Origin: Lachnospiraceae bacterium GAM79
Lineage (GTDB): Bacteria > Bacillota > Clostridia > Lachnospirales > Lachnospiraceae
Assembly: GCA_020735665.1 (NCBI GenBank)
Contig: CP085928.1
Coordinates: forward strand, 2,340,501 to 2,404,500
Direction: 5' to 3'
Length of the DNA: 64,000 nucleotides
In this document: positions 1 through 7,130 of the stretch, piece after piece
How the letters are laid out: each line of letters opens with the position of its first letter
How positions within the stretch are numbered: the stretch's first letter is position 1
The notes under the pieces: model-generated
The model's database searches: none
Told to the model about the DNA's origin: nothing
What the model saw: the letters and a program-made list of their open reading frames with translations, nothing else
Program-made: the position numbers and the translations under genes

Positions 1-328
1 TATGAAATACCCACATTTTCCCATTTGTCGGTATATATTCAGCCGGAAGAACTTTTGCCATACATAAAACGGTATATATAATTGTAAGCACTGTGGATAC
101 ACAGAATACAAATAGCTGCATACAGCCGTTTCTGCATTTGCTAAGTCTTGGTGTTTCCAGTTTTCCGCACAATACCGTCGGTATTACACAGACCATCCCC
201 GTAACAAGCCATGGAACAATATCGTACAACACGCTATTATAAACTCTGCCTGACAATACCGTACAGGCAGCAAGCCCGACTGCAAGGCTTCCAAAGACTG
301 TAACAACCGCCAATCTCCCTTTTCTCAT
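1..328 (-). CDS. Partial multi-spanning membrane protein, C-terminus outside the window
   Basis: An open reading frame of 109 codons runs from an ATG at 326-328 off the left edge without a stop. A GGAGG ribosome site sits about 7 nt upstream of the ATG, which supports this start. The visible part has three hydrophobic stretches, roughly residues 6-24, 32-52 and 73-93, separated by short loops, so it is an integral membrane protein. I recognise no family motif. It is divergent from the citrate synthase gene, with about 150 bp between the two starts. Function unknown. Confidence 0.6.
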   Translation of the reverse strand, partial: MRKGRLAVVTVFGSLAVGLAACTVLSGRVYNSVLYDIVPWLVTGMVCVIPTVLCGKLETPRLSKCRNGCMQLFVFCVSTVLTIIYTVLCMAKVLPAEYIPTNGKMWVFH

Positions 329-413
329 GTATATCCTCCGTTTTATACACTCTCCTTTTTTGTAACCATACTAATTATACCAAAGCATGTGCTGCCTTGC
401 TACAATTATTTCA

Positions 414-442
414 TTGCATTCTCTATAAAAAAATGCGATAAT
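414..442 (+). promoter_or_regulatory. Promoter of citrate synthase
   Basis: A sigma-A-like pair is visible: TTGCAT (414-419), a 17-bp spacer and GATAAT (437-442). An AGGAGG ribosome site follows at 467-472, 8 nt before the ATG at 481. No operator or leader structure was recognised between them. Confidence 0.6.
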
Positions 443-480
443 GACTTTTAGTATTATCCTATTCACAGGAGGAAATTGAA

Positions 481-1839
481 ATGTCAATTAATAATATCGG
501 CCCTTTCACAAAGAGCCATCTGGATATGTGTATCAAAAACAATAGCATTGACGATGCCTTATATGAAAAATATGGTGTAAAACGTAGTCTCCGTGATTTA
601 AACGGTATCGGTATCAATGCCGGAATCACGAATGTCTCTCTCAGTAAATCATTTACAACAGATGAAAACGGCAATCGTGTTCCATGTGCTGGAGAGCTCT
701 ACTATCGTGGTTACGAAATTCATGATCTGATCAAAGGATTTTTTCTGGATAATCGTTTTGGTTTTGAGGAATGTACATATCTCCTGTTATTCGGCGTTTT
801 GCCGGATGAAAAGGAGCTTCAGAACTTCAAGCAGGTTTTAAATATCAGTTATGATCTGCCGCATCATTTCATCCAGGATGTGATCATGAAAAGTCCGACT
901 GCCGATATTATTGCAAATATGACAAAGAGTACACTGGCTCTTGGTTCATACGATAAAAAGATGGGTGACAACTCTCTGGAAAATGTATTACAGCAGTGTA
1001 TCCAGTTGATCAGTATGTTCCCTCGTCTGGCTGTTTATTCCTATCAGGGATACCGCCATTACGAACTTGGCAAGAGCTGTTATATCCATAAGCCGCTTCC
1101 TGAATTATCGTTTGCCGAAAATATATTAAGTACCCTGCGTTCCAATCGGAAATACACCCGTCTGGAAGCCCGTGTACTGGATCTGGCACTGGTACTTCAT
1201 ATGGAACACGGCGGTGGAAGCAACTCAACCTTTACAACGCGTGTTGTAACCTCTTCCGGTTCCGATACATATGCAACAATGGCTGCTGCCCTCTGTTCCT
1301 TAAAGGGACCTTTAAACGGTGGCGGTGACTATCAGGTTATGGGTATGATGAAAAATATCCGTGACAATGTATCCGATATCACAGATGAGGAAGAAGTTGG
1401 CGAGTACATTCGTAAGATCGTCAACCGGGAAGCATATGACAAGACCGGTATCGTATATGGTATGGGACATCCATTCTATTCCATATCCGATCCCCGTGCT
1501 CTGGAATTCAAGAAATATGTAAAGCTTTTGGCAGCCGAAAAGGGTATGGACGAAGAATATGCCCTTTATGAGATGATCGAGCGTATTGCACCTGAGATCA
1601 TTGCCGAAGAACGTAAGATCTACAAAGGTGTTTGTATCAATATTGATTATTACAGCGGACTTCTCTACAAAATGTTAAAGATTCCTGCTGAGATGTTTAC
1701 TCCGTTATTTGCAATCGCACGAGTAGTCGGTTGGAGCGCACACCGTATGGAAGAGCTTGTTAATTCCTACAAGATCATCCGTCCTGCCTACACCAGCATT
1801 GCAGAGATTAAAGAGTACGTTCCTATCAACGAACGATAA
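481..1839 (+). CDS. Citrate synthase family protein with an altered active-site motif
   Basis: A 452-residue member of the citrate synthase superfamily, which condenses acetyl-CoA with oxaloacetate. The usual order of motifs is present: an EHGGG-NSTFTTR segment, the GP-x-x-GG loop around residues 276-282, GMGHPFYSISDPRA around H330, and NIDYYSG with the catalytic Asp at D389. The loop that normally carries the first catalytic His (GPxHGG) reads GPLNGGGD here, with Asn at residue 279. H330 and D389 are kept. The next residues (GGGD instead of the usual GGAN) also differ. The gene stands alone with its own promoter, and no aconitase or isocitrate dehydrogenase is nearby. It may be a low-activity or altered-specificity enzyme, or methylcitrate synthase-like. 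The family is certain; the exact reaction is not. Confidence 0.85.
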   Translation: MSINNIGPFTKSHLDMCIKNNSIDDALYEKYGVKRSLRDLNGIGINAGITNVSLSKSFTTDENGNRVPCAGELYYRGYEIHDLIKGFFLDNRFGFEECTYLLLFGVLPDEKELQNFKQVLNISYDLPHHFIQDVIMKSPTADIIANMTKSTLALGSYDKKMGDNSLENVLQQCIQLISMFPRLAVYSYQGYRHYELGKSCYIHKPLPELSFAENILSTLRSNRKYTRLEARVLDLALVLHMEHGGGSNSTFTTRVVTSSGSDTYATMAAALCSLKGPLNGGGDYQVMGMMKNIRDNVSDITDEEEVGEYIRKIVNREAYDKTGIVYGMGHPFYSISDPRALEFKKYVKLLAAEKGMDEEYALYEMIERIAPEIIAEERKIYKGVCINIDYYSGLLYKMLKIPAEMFTPLFAIARVVGWSAHRMEELVNSYKIIRPAYTSIAEIKEYVPINER

Positions 1840-1850
1840 TATAAAAGAGA

Positions 1851-2099
1851 CTGTAGCAGCTTACAGCTAATCAGTCCTGTCCAGGTGACTTTGAAACGAA
1901 ATGGAAAATAGCATTACATATTATTCCGCAAGGCGTTTGCACTCTATTCTCACGTAGCAGTCCTAAATTCCCCACCTAACGGTGGCTCATTAACGACTGA
2001 CGTGAGAAAAGGCTTGCTACATAACAGTAATGCTATTTTCCATTTCTGCTTAATCTGGCATTATCTGGACAGGACTTTATTAATTGTATGCTGCTACAG
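1851..2099. repeat. Long nested inverted repeat 1 between convergent genes
   Basis: Five sets of arms pair in nested order: 1851-1860 with 2090-2099 (10/10), 1873-1884 with 2065-2076 (12/12), 1900-1917 with 2027-2044 (18/18), 1948-1955 with 2000-2007 (8/8), and an apical hairpin 1972-1976 / 1981-1985 with loop TAAC. The whole can fold into one long, bulged hairpin of about 250 nt. It starts 12 nt after the citrate synthase stop codon. There is no coding potential and no classical U-tract. It could act as a bidirectional terminator, an RNA-stabilising 3' end, a structured RNA or a small mobile palindromic element. Confidence 0.75.
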
Positions 2100-2120
2100 C
2101 CTTTTCTCTCTGTCGTTCAT

Positions 2121-2261
2121 CTATCTCGATCCTATATTGTTATGAAGCAAACCTTTCCGAACGCCGGTACTTAGGTTGCGTCTTTTGCAACCTTATGTAC
2201 CGCTGCGTTGAGGAATAGAGCGAAAGCGTTTTGCGGAATAACAAGTATAGGATCGAGATAG
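2121..2261. repeat. Long nested inverted repeat 2 between convergent genes
   Basis: Outer arms 2121-2143 and 2238-2261 are complementary apart from one bulged base. An inner hairpin pairs 2165-2179 with 2187-2202 with two mismatched positions. The element ends 13 nt before the fabH stop codon. The segment 2213-2240, read in reverse complement, resembles 1922-1949 of the neighbouring element (23 of 28 positions), so the two elements appear related or share a module. Together they fill the 435-bp gap between the two convergent genes. Confidence 0.7.
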
Positions 2262-2274
2262 TTAGACGCAAGCC

Positions 2275-3237
2275 CTACCACTCGAGGACGATCGCGCCAT
2301 AGGTTAAGCCGGCGCCAAATGCTGACATTGCAACCTTGTCACCACGTTTTAAGCCGCCATCACGCACCAGACTGTCGAGCATGACAGGTACACTGGCAGC
2401 ACTCATATTTCCGGTATATCCAAGTGTCATCGGGAACTTCTCGATCGGCGCTTTTAACCGCTTTGCTACTGATTCGATGATACGGACATTTGCCTGATGA
2501 AGAACGAAATAATCAATATCATCGGCTGTCATATCTGCCTTTTCCAATGCTTCGAGCAGGCACTTCGGGCACTGTCTGACTGCGAATTTGTATACTTCCT
2601 GTCCATCCATATGCAGATAATCATGTTCGATCCCGGCTTCCGTAAATATATTGTGAGTACGTCTGCTCTCGCAGTTCAGAACCATTCCCTTCTTACCGAT
2701 CGATCCCTGTACTACACTGATAATTCCCTTGTCGGATTCTTCCAGATACGCTGCACCTGCTCCATCTCCAAACAACACGCAGGTCCCACGATCGTTCCAG
2801 TCGAGGATCTTGGATAATGTCTCCGCACCAATTACCAGTGCATTCTTAACAAAGCCTGTCTCGATGTACATTTTTGCCACATTGAGTGCAAATACAAATC
2901 CTGAACATGCAGCATTTACATCAAATGCAATGGCATTGTCTGCACCAAGTTCCGCCTGAACCTGACATGCGGCACTCGGTGTATAATAATCCGGTGTTAC
3001 TGTTGCAAGCACGATCAGTTCTACATCAATTGCTTCTTTTCCTGCCATCTCCAAGGCTTTCTTTGCAGCCTCTGCTGCCATTCCTGCAGTCGTTTCATGT
3101 ACTGCGATTCTTCTATTCTTAATTCCGGTTCGGCTGGAGATCCACTCGTCCGAAGTATCTACATATTTCTCAAGGTCTGTATTTGACACATTTTTTTCCG
3201 GTAAAAAGCTTCCGGTTCCCATTATTCTTATTGGCAT
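2275..3237 (-). CDS. fabH: 3-oxoacyl-ACP synthase III
   Basis: A 320-residue beta-ketoacyl-ACP synthase III, which starts fatty acid synthesis by condensing an acyl-CoA primer with malonyl-ACP in the cytoplasm. The catalytic triad is visible: Cys111 in NAACSGF, His247 in VLHQAN and Asn277 in GYTGNMSAAS. Length and motif spacing match the family. The start ATG at 3237 is preceded by a GGGG-rich ribosome site. The gene is not next to other fab genes here; it stands alone, convergent with the citrate synthase gene. Some Clostridia carry several FabH paralogs, so this copy may be the general initiator or one tuned to a particular primer. Confidence 0.93.
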   Translation of the reverse strand: MPIRIMGTGSFLPEKNVSNTDLEKYVDTSDEWISSRTGIKNRRIAVHETTAGMAAEAAKKALEMAGKEAIDVELIVLATVTPDYYTPSAACQVQAELGADNAIAFDVNAACSGFVFALNVAKMYIETGFVKNALVIGAETLSKILDWNDRGTCVLFGDGAGAAYLEESDKGIISVVQGSIGKKGMVLNCESRRTHNIFTEAGIEHDYLHMDGQEVYKFAVRQCPKCLLEALEKADMTADDIDYFVLHQANVRIIESVAKRLKAPIEKFPMTLGYTGNMSAASVPVMLDSLVRDGGLKRGDKVAMSAFGAGLTYGAIVLEW

Positions 3238-3394
3238 AGGTTTTCCCCTTTGTATTTTTTTATTGTTATATATCCCTCATTTTAGGCTTGTTTTCATTCG
3301 GTCTATATATCTTCCTGCATTGTTTAATCCCGCTTAGTATAACATAACATACCAATTCCAGCAATTCCCTGTAAAGAATCTATGTGCATTCCTT

Positions 3395-4750
3395 TTATAA
3401 GTCGCTTAGGTCTATTTCATATATCATCTGATCTGGCTCTTTTTCCTGATGAAAAAAGATGACCATATACCAGGGCAGATATGTGATCCCATTCTCTGAC
3501 TCTATATTTCCTTTTGAAAAGACAACCGACTCTTTAAATTTCCAGTTTTCAACCTGTAATGCACGATCCAACGCTTTATGTTTATGGTAATCATTTCCAG
3601 ATTTTACTTCTACAAGCTCAACCGACAAACCTCTTTGTAATACAAAATCTAACTCTCCAATCTTTTTTGAATCATAATAATTCAAATGAAAGCCACCTGC
3701 CTGAAGGTTCTGTGCAAACGCATTTTCAAGAATACTCCCCATATTAACATCCACGTTTCCCATTAGCAGATCGAACTGAACATTTTCCATACAAGCCGCA
3801 CACAGCAACCCGACATCACCCATATACAATTTGAAAAGATTTCTCTTTTCGCTTAACTGCAATGGCGGCTGAGGTTCTGCTACGTTATAACATGCCAGTG
3901 CGACTCCTGCATCTGTCAGCCAGTTAAAGCAATCCTCGTATCGTAACATTCTGGCATCCGGATGGATACTACTAAGTTTAAATCTGCGATTTTTTTCATT
4001 TAACTGGGATGGAATGCCATCATATATTGCTTTGATCTTTGCTTTCTCATTCTCTGATGCGTATTTTGCAATATCCAATCGATATAAATCCAAAATACTT
4101 CTCTGGTTCATAACAACCTTTGCTATATCATGTGTATCTACATAAATCTGTACATTCTCCGGCATTCCACCTACCACAAGATAACTATAAAACAGCTTGC
4201 TTAATGTTTCATGTATGGAATCTGAAACCTTCGTTGTATTATCATAACACCCTTTCAAATATTCAAATGTTGATGACTGTATACCATTTGCCCACATGTA
4301 CTCCTCAAAATCAAGAGGATACATCTGTAATATCTGTTCAAAACCAACCGGATATGAACTGATTTCTTTATACCGGACTCCCAACAGCGAACCTGATTCT
4401 ATATAATCAAATCTTCCATCCTCCACAAGAAATTTTATTGCGGCTCTTACCTGTGGGCATTCCTGCACCTCGTCAAATAAAATCAATGTCTTTCCCGGTT
4501 CCAGACGTGTCTGTAGATAAGCTGTCATATTCGTTATGATTGTTTTGACAGTCAGCTTTCCATCAAATATTTTAAAAGCATTTTTATCGGTTACAAAATT
4601 AATTTCTGCAAAATATTCATACTCATTTGCTCCAAATTCACGAATTAATGTTGTTTTTCCAATTTGCCTTGCACCAATTACACATAATGCTTTTCCTTTT
4701 TTACTATTTTTCCACTTCAACAGTTCCTGATATACTTTTCTTTGTAACAT
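3395..4750 (-). CDS. AAA ATPase with C-terminal DUF4143 / nuclease-like domain
   Basis: A 451-residue protein of the ATP-binding AAA_14/DUF4143 family. Walker A is GARQIGKTT (about residues 26-34) and Walker B is LILFDEVQE (about 89-97). The C-terminal part carries an ELDFVLQ...LVEVKSG stretch, the D...ExK pattern of PD-(D/E)XK-like folds that is typical of DUF4143. The molecular role of this widespread family is unresolved. The gene stands alone, with an AT-rich upstream region holding a 32-bp-periodic repeat array and a TATAAT-like -10 box close to the start. A GGAGAG ribosome site precedes the ATG at 4750. The patchy distribution of the family and the AT-rich context suggest horizontal acquisition, which is inference. 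Confidence 0.85.
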   Translation of the reverse strand: MLQRKVYQELLKWKNSKKGKALCVIGARQIGKTTLIREFGANEYEYFAEINFVTDKNAFKIFDGKLTVKTIITNMTAYLQTRLEPGKTLILFDEVQECPQVRAAIKFLVEDGRFDYIESGSLLGVRYKEISSYPVGFEQILQMYPLDFEEYMWANGIQSSTFEYLKGCYDNTTKVSDSIHETLSKLFYSYLVVGGMPENVQIYVDTHDIAKVVMNQRSILDLYRLDIAKYASENEKAKIKAIYDGIPSQLNEKNRRFKLSSIHPDARMLRYEDCFNWLTDAGVALACYNVAEPQPPLQLSEKRNLFKLYMGDVGLLCAACMENVQFDLLMGNVDVNMGSILENAFAQNLQAGGFHLNYYDSKKIGELDFVLQRGLSVELVEVKSGNDYHKHKALDRALQVENWKFKESVVFSKGNIESENGITYLPWYMVIFFHQEKEPDQMIYEIDLSDL

Positions 4751-4786
4751 TTCTTTCTCTCCATAAAATAAACATTATATATATTA

Positions 4787-4935
4787 TTGTAACGTTTTTC
4801 TTTGTTTTTGCAAGGCAATTTGTAACGTTTTTCTTTATTTTTTACATGTTTATATAACATATTTCGCATTCATTTGTATATTTCGGTAACATTTTTCTCA
4901 TTTTTACAGGTCGATTTGTAACGCTTTTCTTCATT
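4787..4935 (-). repeat. Five-copy, 32-bp-periodic direct repeat upstream of the AAA ATPase gene
   Basis: On the + strand the core TTGTAACGTTTTTCTT recurs with its GTAAC(G/A) at 4789, 4822, 4854 (degenerate, ATAACA), 4886 and 4918, giving spacings of 33, 32, 32 and 32 bp, close to three helical turns. Similarity continues through the rest of each unit (T-rich, then CA and AT). The copy nearest the gene abuts its likely -10 box at 4771-4776 (TATAAT on the minus strand). A further GTAACATTTCTTT match at 4744 overlaps the start codon. This looks like an operator or iteron array rather than CRISPR, because the units are contiguous and have no unique spacers. Confidence 0.75.
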
Positions 4936-4956
4936 TGCAAAATTACTCTATAAATT

Positions 4957-5003
4957 AAAAAACCGGTGCTTTTACGCAGTTACGCAAAAGCACCGGCTTT
5001 TTT
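4957..5003. terminator. Bidirectional intrinsic terminator after hsp20
   Basis: Arms 4963-4973 and 4986-4996 (CCGGTGCTTTT and its complement) form a strong stem with an A-tract on the left and a T-tract on the right. It can therefore end transcripts from either side. It lies 83 nt past the hsp20 stop. Confidence 0.85.
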
Positions 5004-5085
5004 GGGGTCTTATATGATTAACATTTCCTTTCAGAGGAATGCGTGTGTTACTTTGCTATTCCGTCTGTACAGAGAATAGAGCATT

Positions 5086-5526
5086 TTATCCTTCGATTGA
5101 AATATATTTACTTTCTTCAACCTTTGGCTTCTCTTCTTTCTTTGGTACGCTGATCTTTAAAACACCATCTTCAAATTTTGCCTTGATGTCTTCCTTTTCA
5201 ACTGCCTTACCAACATAGAAGCTACGGCTGCAAGAACCACAATATCTTTCACGGCGGACATATTTGCCTTTCTTGTCCTGATCGCCTGTTTCTTTCTTCG
5301 TTGTACCTGTGATGGTCAGATAACCATCCTTCAATTCTGCCTTTACATCTTCTTTCTTGTAACCAGGCATATCAATATCCAGTTCAAATGAACCTTCGGT
5401 CTCTTTTACATCTGTCTTCATAATATTAGCAGGCTGTGTATAACCTGTTGTCACTTTATAAGGACGTGCAAAATCATCAAATAAATCATCAAATAAATTT
5501 TCTCCAAAAATACTAGGCATCAACAT
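5086..5526 (-). CDS. Small heat-shock protein, Hsp20/alpha-crystallin family
   Basis: A 146-residue ATP-independent holdase chaperone. The alpha-crystallin domain covers about residues 38-130, from the ELDIDMPGYKKEDV strand to the GVLKISVPK motif, followed by a short tail whose ISIEG end fits the I-x-I oligomer-capping pattern. The L-loop contains RRERYCGSCSRSF, with two Cys residues, a variant seen in clostridial Hsp20 proteins. The start at 5526 has a GGAGG site about 8 nt upstream; an internal Met at position 3 is less likely. A CIRCE operator overlaps the promoter, so HrcA control and heat induction are expected. A strong terminator follows the gene. Confidence 0.93.
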   Translation of the reverse strand: MLMPSIFGENLFDDLFDDFARPYKVTTGYTQPANIMKTDVKETEGSFELDIDMPGYKKEDVKAELKDGYLTITGTTKKETGDQDKKGKYVRRERYCGSCSRSFYVGKAVEKEDIKAKFEDGVLKISVPKKEEKPKVEESKYISIEG

Positions 5527-5664
5527 AAGTCATTCCTCCATTCAAATACATACATTTTATTCTTTTGTGTGCTGACCATTGTCAGAACACGTAATTGTTA
5601 TTTTTCCGGAACTCCAGAACCTCCATCAGTCTCTATCTGATGTCCTCTCCTTCGTTCTGATTAT

Positions 5665-5693
5665 GTTATACCACTTGTATTAGCACTCGTCAA
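5665..5693 (-). promoter_or_regulatory. hsp20 promoter
   Basis: On the minus strand, TTGACG (5688-5693), a 17-bp spacer and TATAAC (5665-5670) form a sigma-A-type promoter. The -35 box lies inside the CIRCE operator, so bound HrcA would block polymerase. Confidence 0.75.
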
Positions 5694-5706
5694 TAGCGAG
5701 TGCTAA
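5680..5706. promoter_or_regulatory. CIRCE operator (HrcA binding site)
   Basis: A perfect TTAGCACTC - 9 bp - GAGTGCTAA inverted repeat, identical to the CIRCE consensus recognised by the heat-shock repressor HrcA. CIRCE usually controls groESL and dnaK; here it sits over the promoter of a small Hsp20 gene. hrcA itself is not in the window. Confidence 0.95.
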
Positions 5707-5740
5707 TAATTTTTGTGAAAAATCTGTGAAGTCTTGTAGA

Positions 5741-7114
5741 TTATTCTCCTGCACACATTCCCCGCTCTGCCTTAAGCTTTTCATTTGCCGCTTCCACATT
5801 CATTCTGGAAAGTATAAGCAGGATTAGTATATCAAATATCAACGGCAGCCACAGATACATGAACTGCATCATATCAAGAGCCGACTGTGGCTGAACCGCC
5901 ATCGTTCCTTTATAACCGGACAGTTCAAGGAGCCAGCCGACAACCGCCGTTCCGATTCCTCCTCCGATCTTTACACCAAGCGAAGTACAGGAGTACATAG
6001 TTCCGTCAACCCGCTTTCCCTGTGTCAGGTAGGTATATTCGGAACAGGAAGCAATAACCGCATTCATATCTCCCTGCCAAGGTCCCTGGCCTAGCGCTGC
6101 AAGAGCTGTAAATGCCAGCATAAGCGGGATGTTTCCAATATAGCCGGCAACAACAACCAAGGCTCTGCCAATAACCGCTATGATATATCCTCTAAGGTTC
6201 AGCTTATACATGCCCTTCCATTTGCCAACCAGCGTCGGTGTAAATATCAGTGCTATAATGAGGGGAATATTTACTGCCCAGGCAAACTGCCCGAACAGAT
6301 TCTTATTCTTAAGAACCCATGTCATATAGAACAGACCCGCACCGATCATGGCACTGTAAAGCTGCTGCAAGATGTAAGTTCCACAGATCATAATATAATA
6401 TTTGTTCTTAATAAGGAGCTTAAATGCCTGAACCAGACTATACTTCTCCTCGGTTTTCTTCGGCTCTCCATCGTTTAATTCTTCCTCCGGAAGCTCCTTC
6501 ACAGACAGACCGGAGATCGTATTTACCACAAGACCAACTATCGCATAGATGATTGCTACTAATCTCCATGCCGCCGCATCTCCACCGCACCAGTCCACGA
6601 ATCCGACCGTGATCGTCTGGATCAAAAGGCTTGTTGAAAATGCAAATATAAACCGATAAGAACCCATCTGAACTCGTTCTTTGCTGTTCTTTGTGATCAG
6701 TGAGGTAAGTGCCGAATACGCAATATTATTTGCCGTGTAAAACACACCATTTAACAATGTGTATGCAATGAAAAACCATGTATACTGTGCAGCCTTACCC
6801 ATACCGGCTGGAACTGCAAAACATGCAACCAGCGTGATTGCACAGCCAATATATCCATAGATCATCCATGGTCTTGCCTTTCCCAGTCTGCTGTGTGTCT
6901 TATCAATCAGGGATCCGAAAAATACATCCGTAAATCCATCGAATAATTTGGATACCGCGATCAGTGTGCCGACAATGCCTGAAGCAAGTCCGACCGTATC
7001 CGTCAGGTATACCATGACAAAGGATGTCAGAAACGCATATACCACATTTCCCGCGATATCTCCCGAACCATAACCTACTTTATTATACCATTTTAAATAT
7101 TTCTTCTCTTCCAT
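5741..7114 (-). CDS. GPH-family sugar:cation symporter, probable lactose/galactoside permease
   Basis: A 457-residue, 12-segment membrane transporter of the glycoside-pentoside-hexuronide (MelB/LacS-like) family within the MFS. Visible signatures are the N-terminal KVGYGSGDIAGN segment and the DGFTDVFFGSLIDKTHSRLGKARPW loop between helices 2 and 3, which is typical of MelB-like carriers. It lacks the C-terminal IIA-like domain of LacS. It starts 16 nt after the beta-galactosidase stop with an AGGAGG site, so the two form an operon, and the natural substrate is probably lactose or another beta-galactoside. I see no clear terminator between it and the hsp20 promoter. Confidence 0.88.
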   Translation of the reverse strand: MEEKKYLKWYNKVGYGSGDIAGNVVYAFLTSFVMVYLTDTVGLASGIVGTLIAVSKLFDGFTDVFFGSLIDKTHSRLGKARPWMIYGYIGCAITLVACFAVPAGMGKAAQYTWFFIAYTLLNGVFYTANNIAYSALTSLITKNSKERVQMGSYRFIFAFSTSLLIQTITVGFVDWCGGDAAAWRLVAIIYAIVGLVVNTISGLSVKELPEEELNDGEPKKTEEKYSLVQAFKLLIKNKYYIMICGTYILQQLYSAMIGAGLFYMTWVLKNKNLFGQFAWAVNIPLIIALIFTPTLVGKWKGMYKLNLRGYIIAVIGRALVVVAGYIGNIPLMLAFTALAALGQGPWQGDMNAVIASCSEYTYLTQGKRVDGTMYSCTSLGVKIGGGIGTAVVGWLLELSGYKGTMAVQPQSALDMMQFMYLWLPLIFDILILLILSRMNVEAANEKLKAERGMCAGE

Positions 7115-7130
7115 CCGTATCTCCTCCTAA

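Noticed and set aside
1840-2274. Insertion sequence or tRNA gene in the 435-bp gap
   Set aside because: No transposase fragment, no target-site duplication and no cloverleaf was found; nested palindromes account for the structure.
4787-4935. CRISPR array
   Set aside because: Units are 32-33 bp and contiguous, with similarity across the whole unit and no unique spacers; no cas genes are present.
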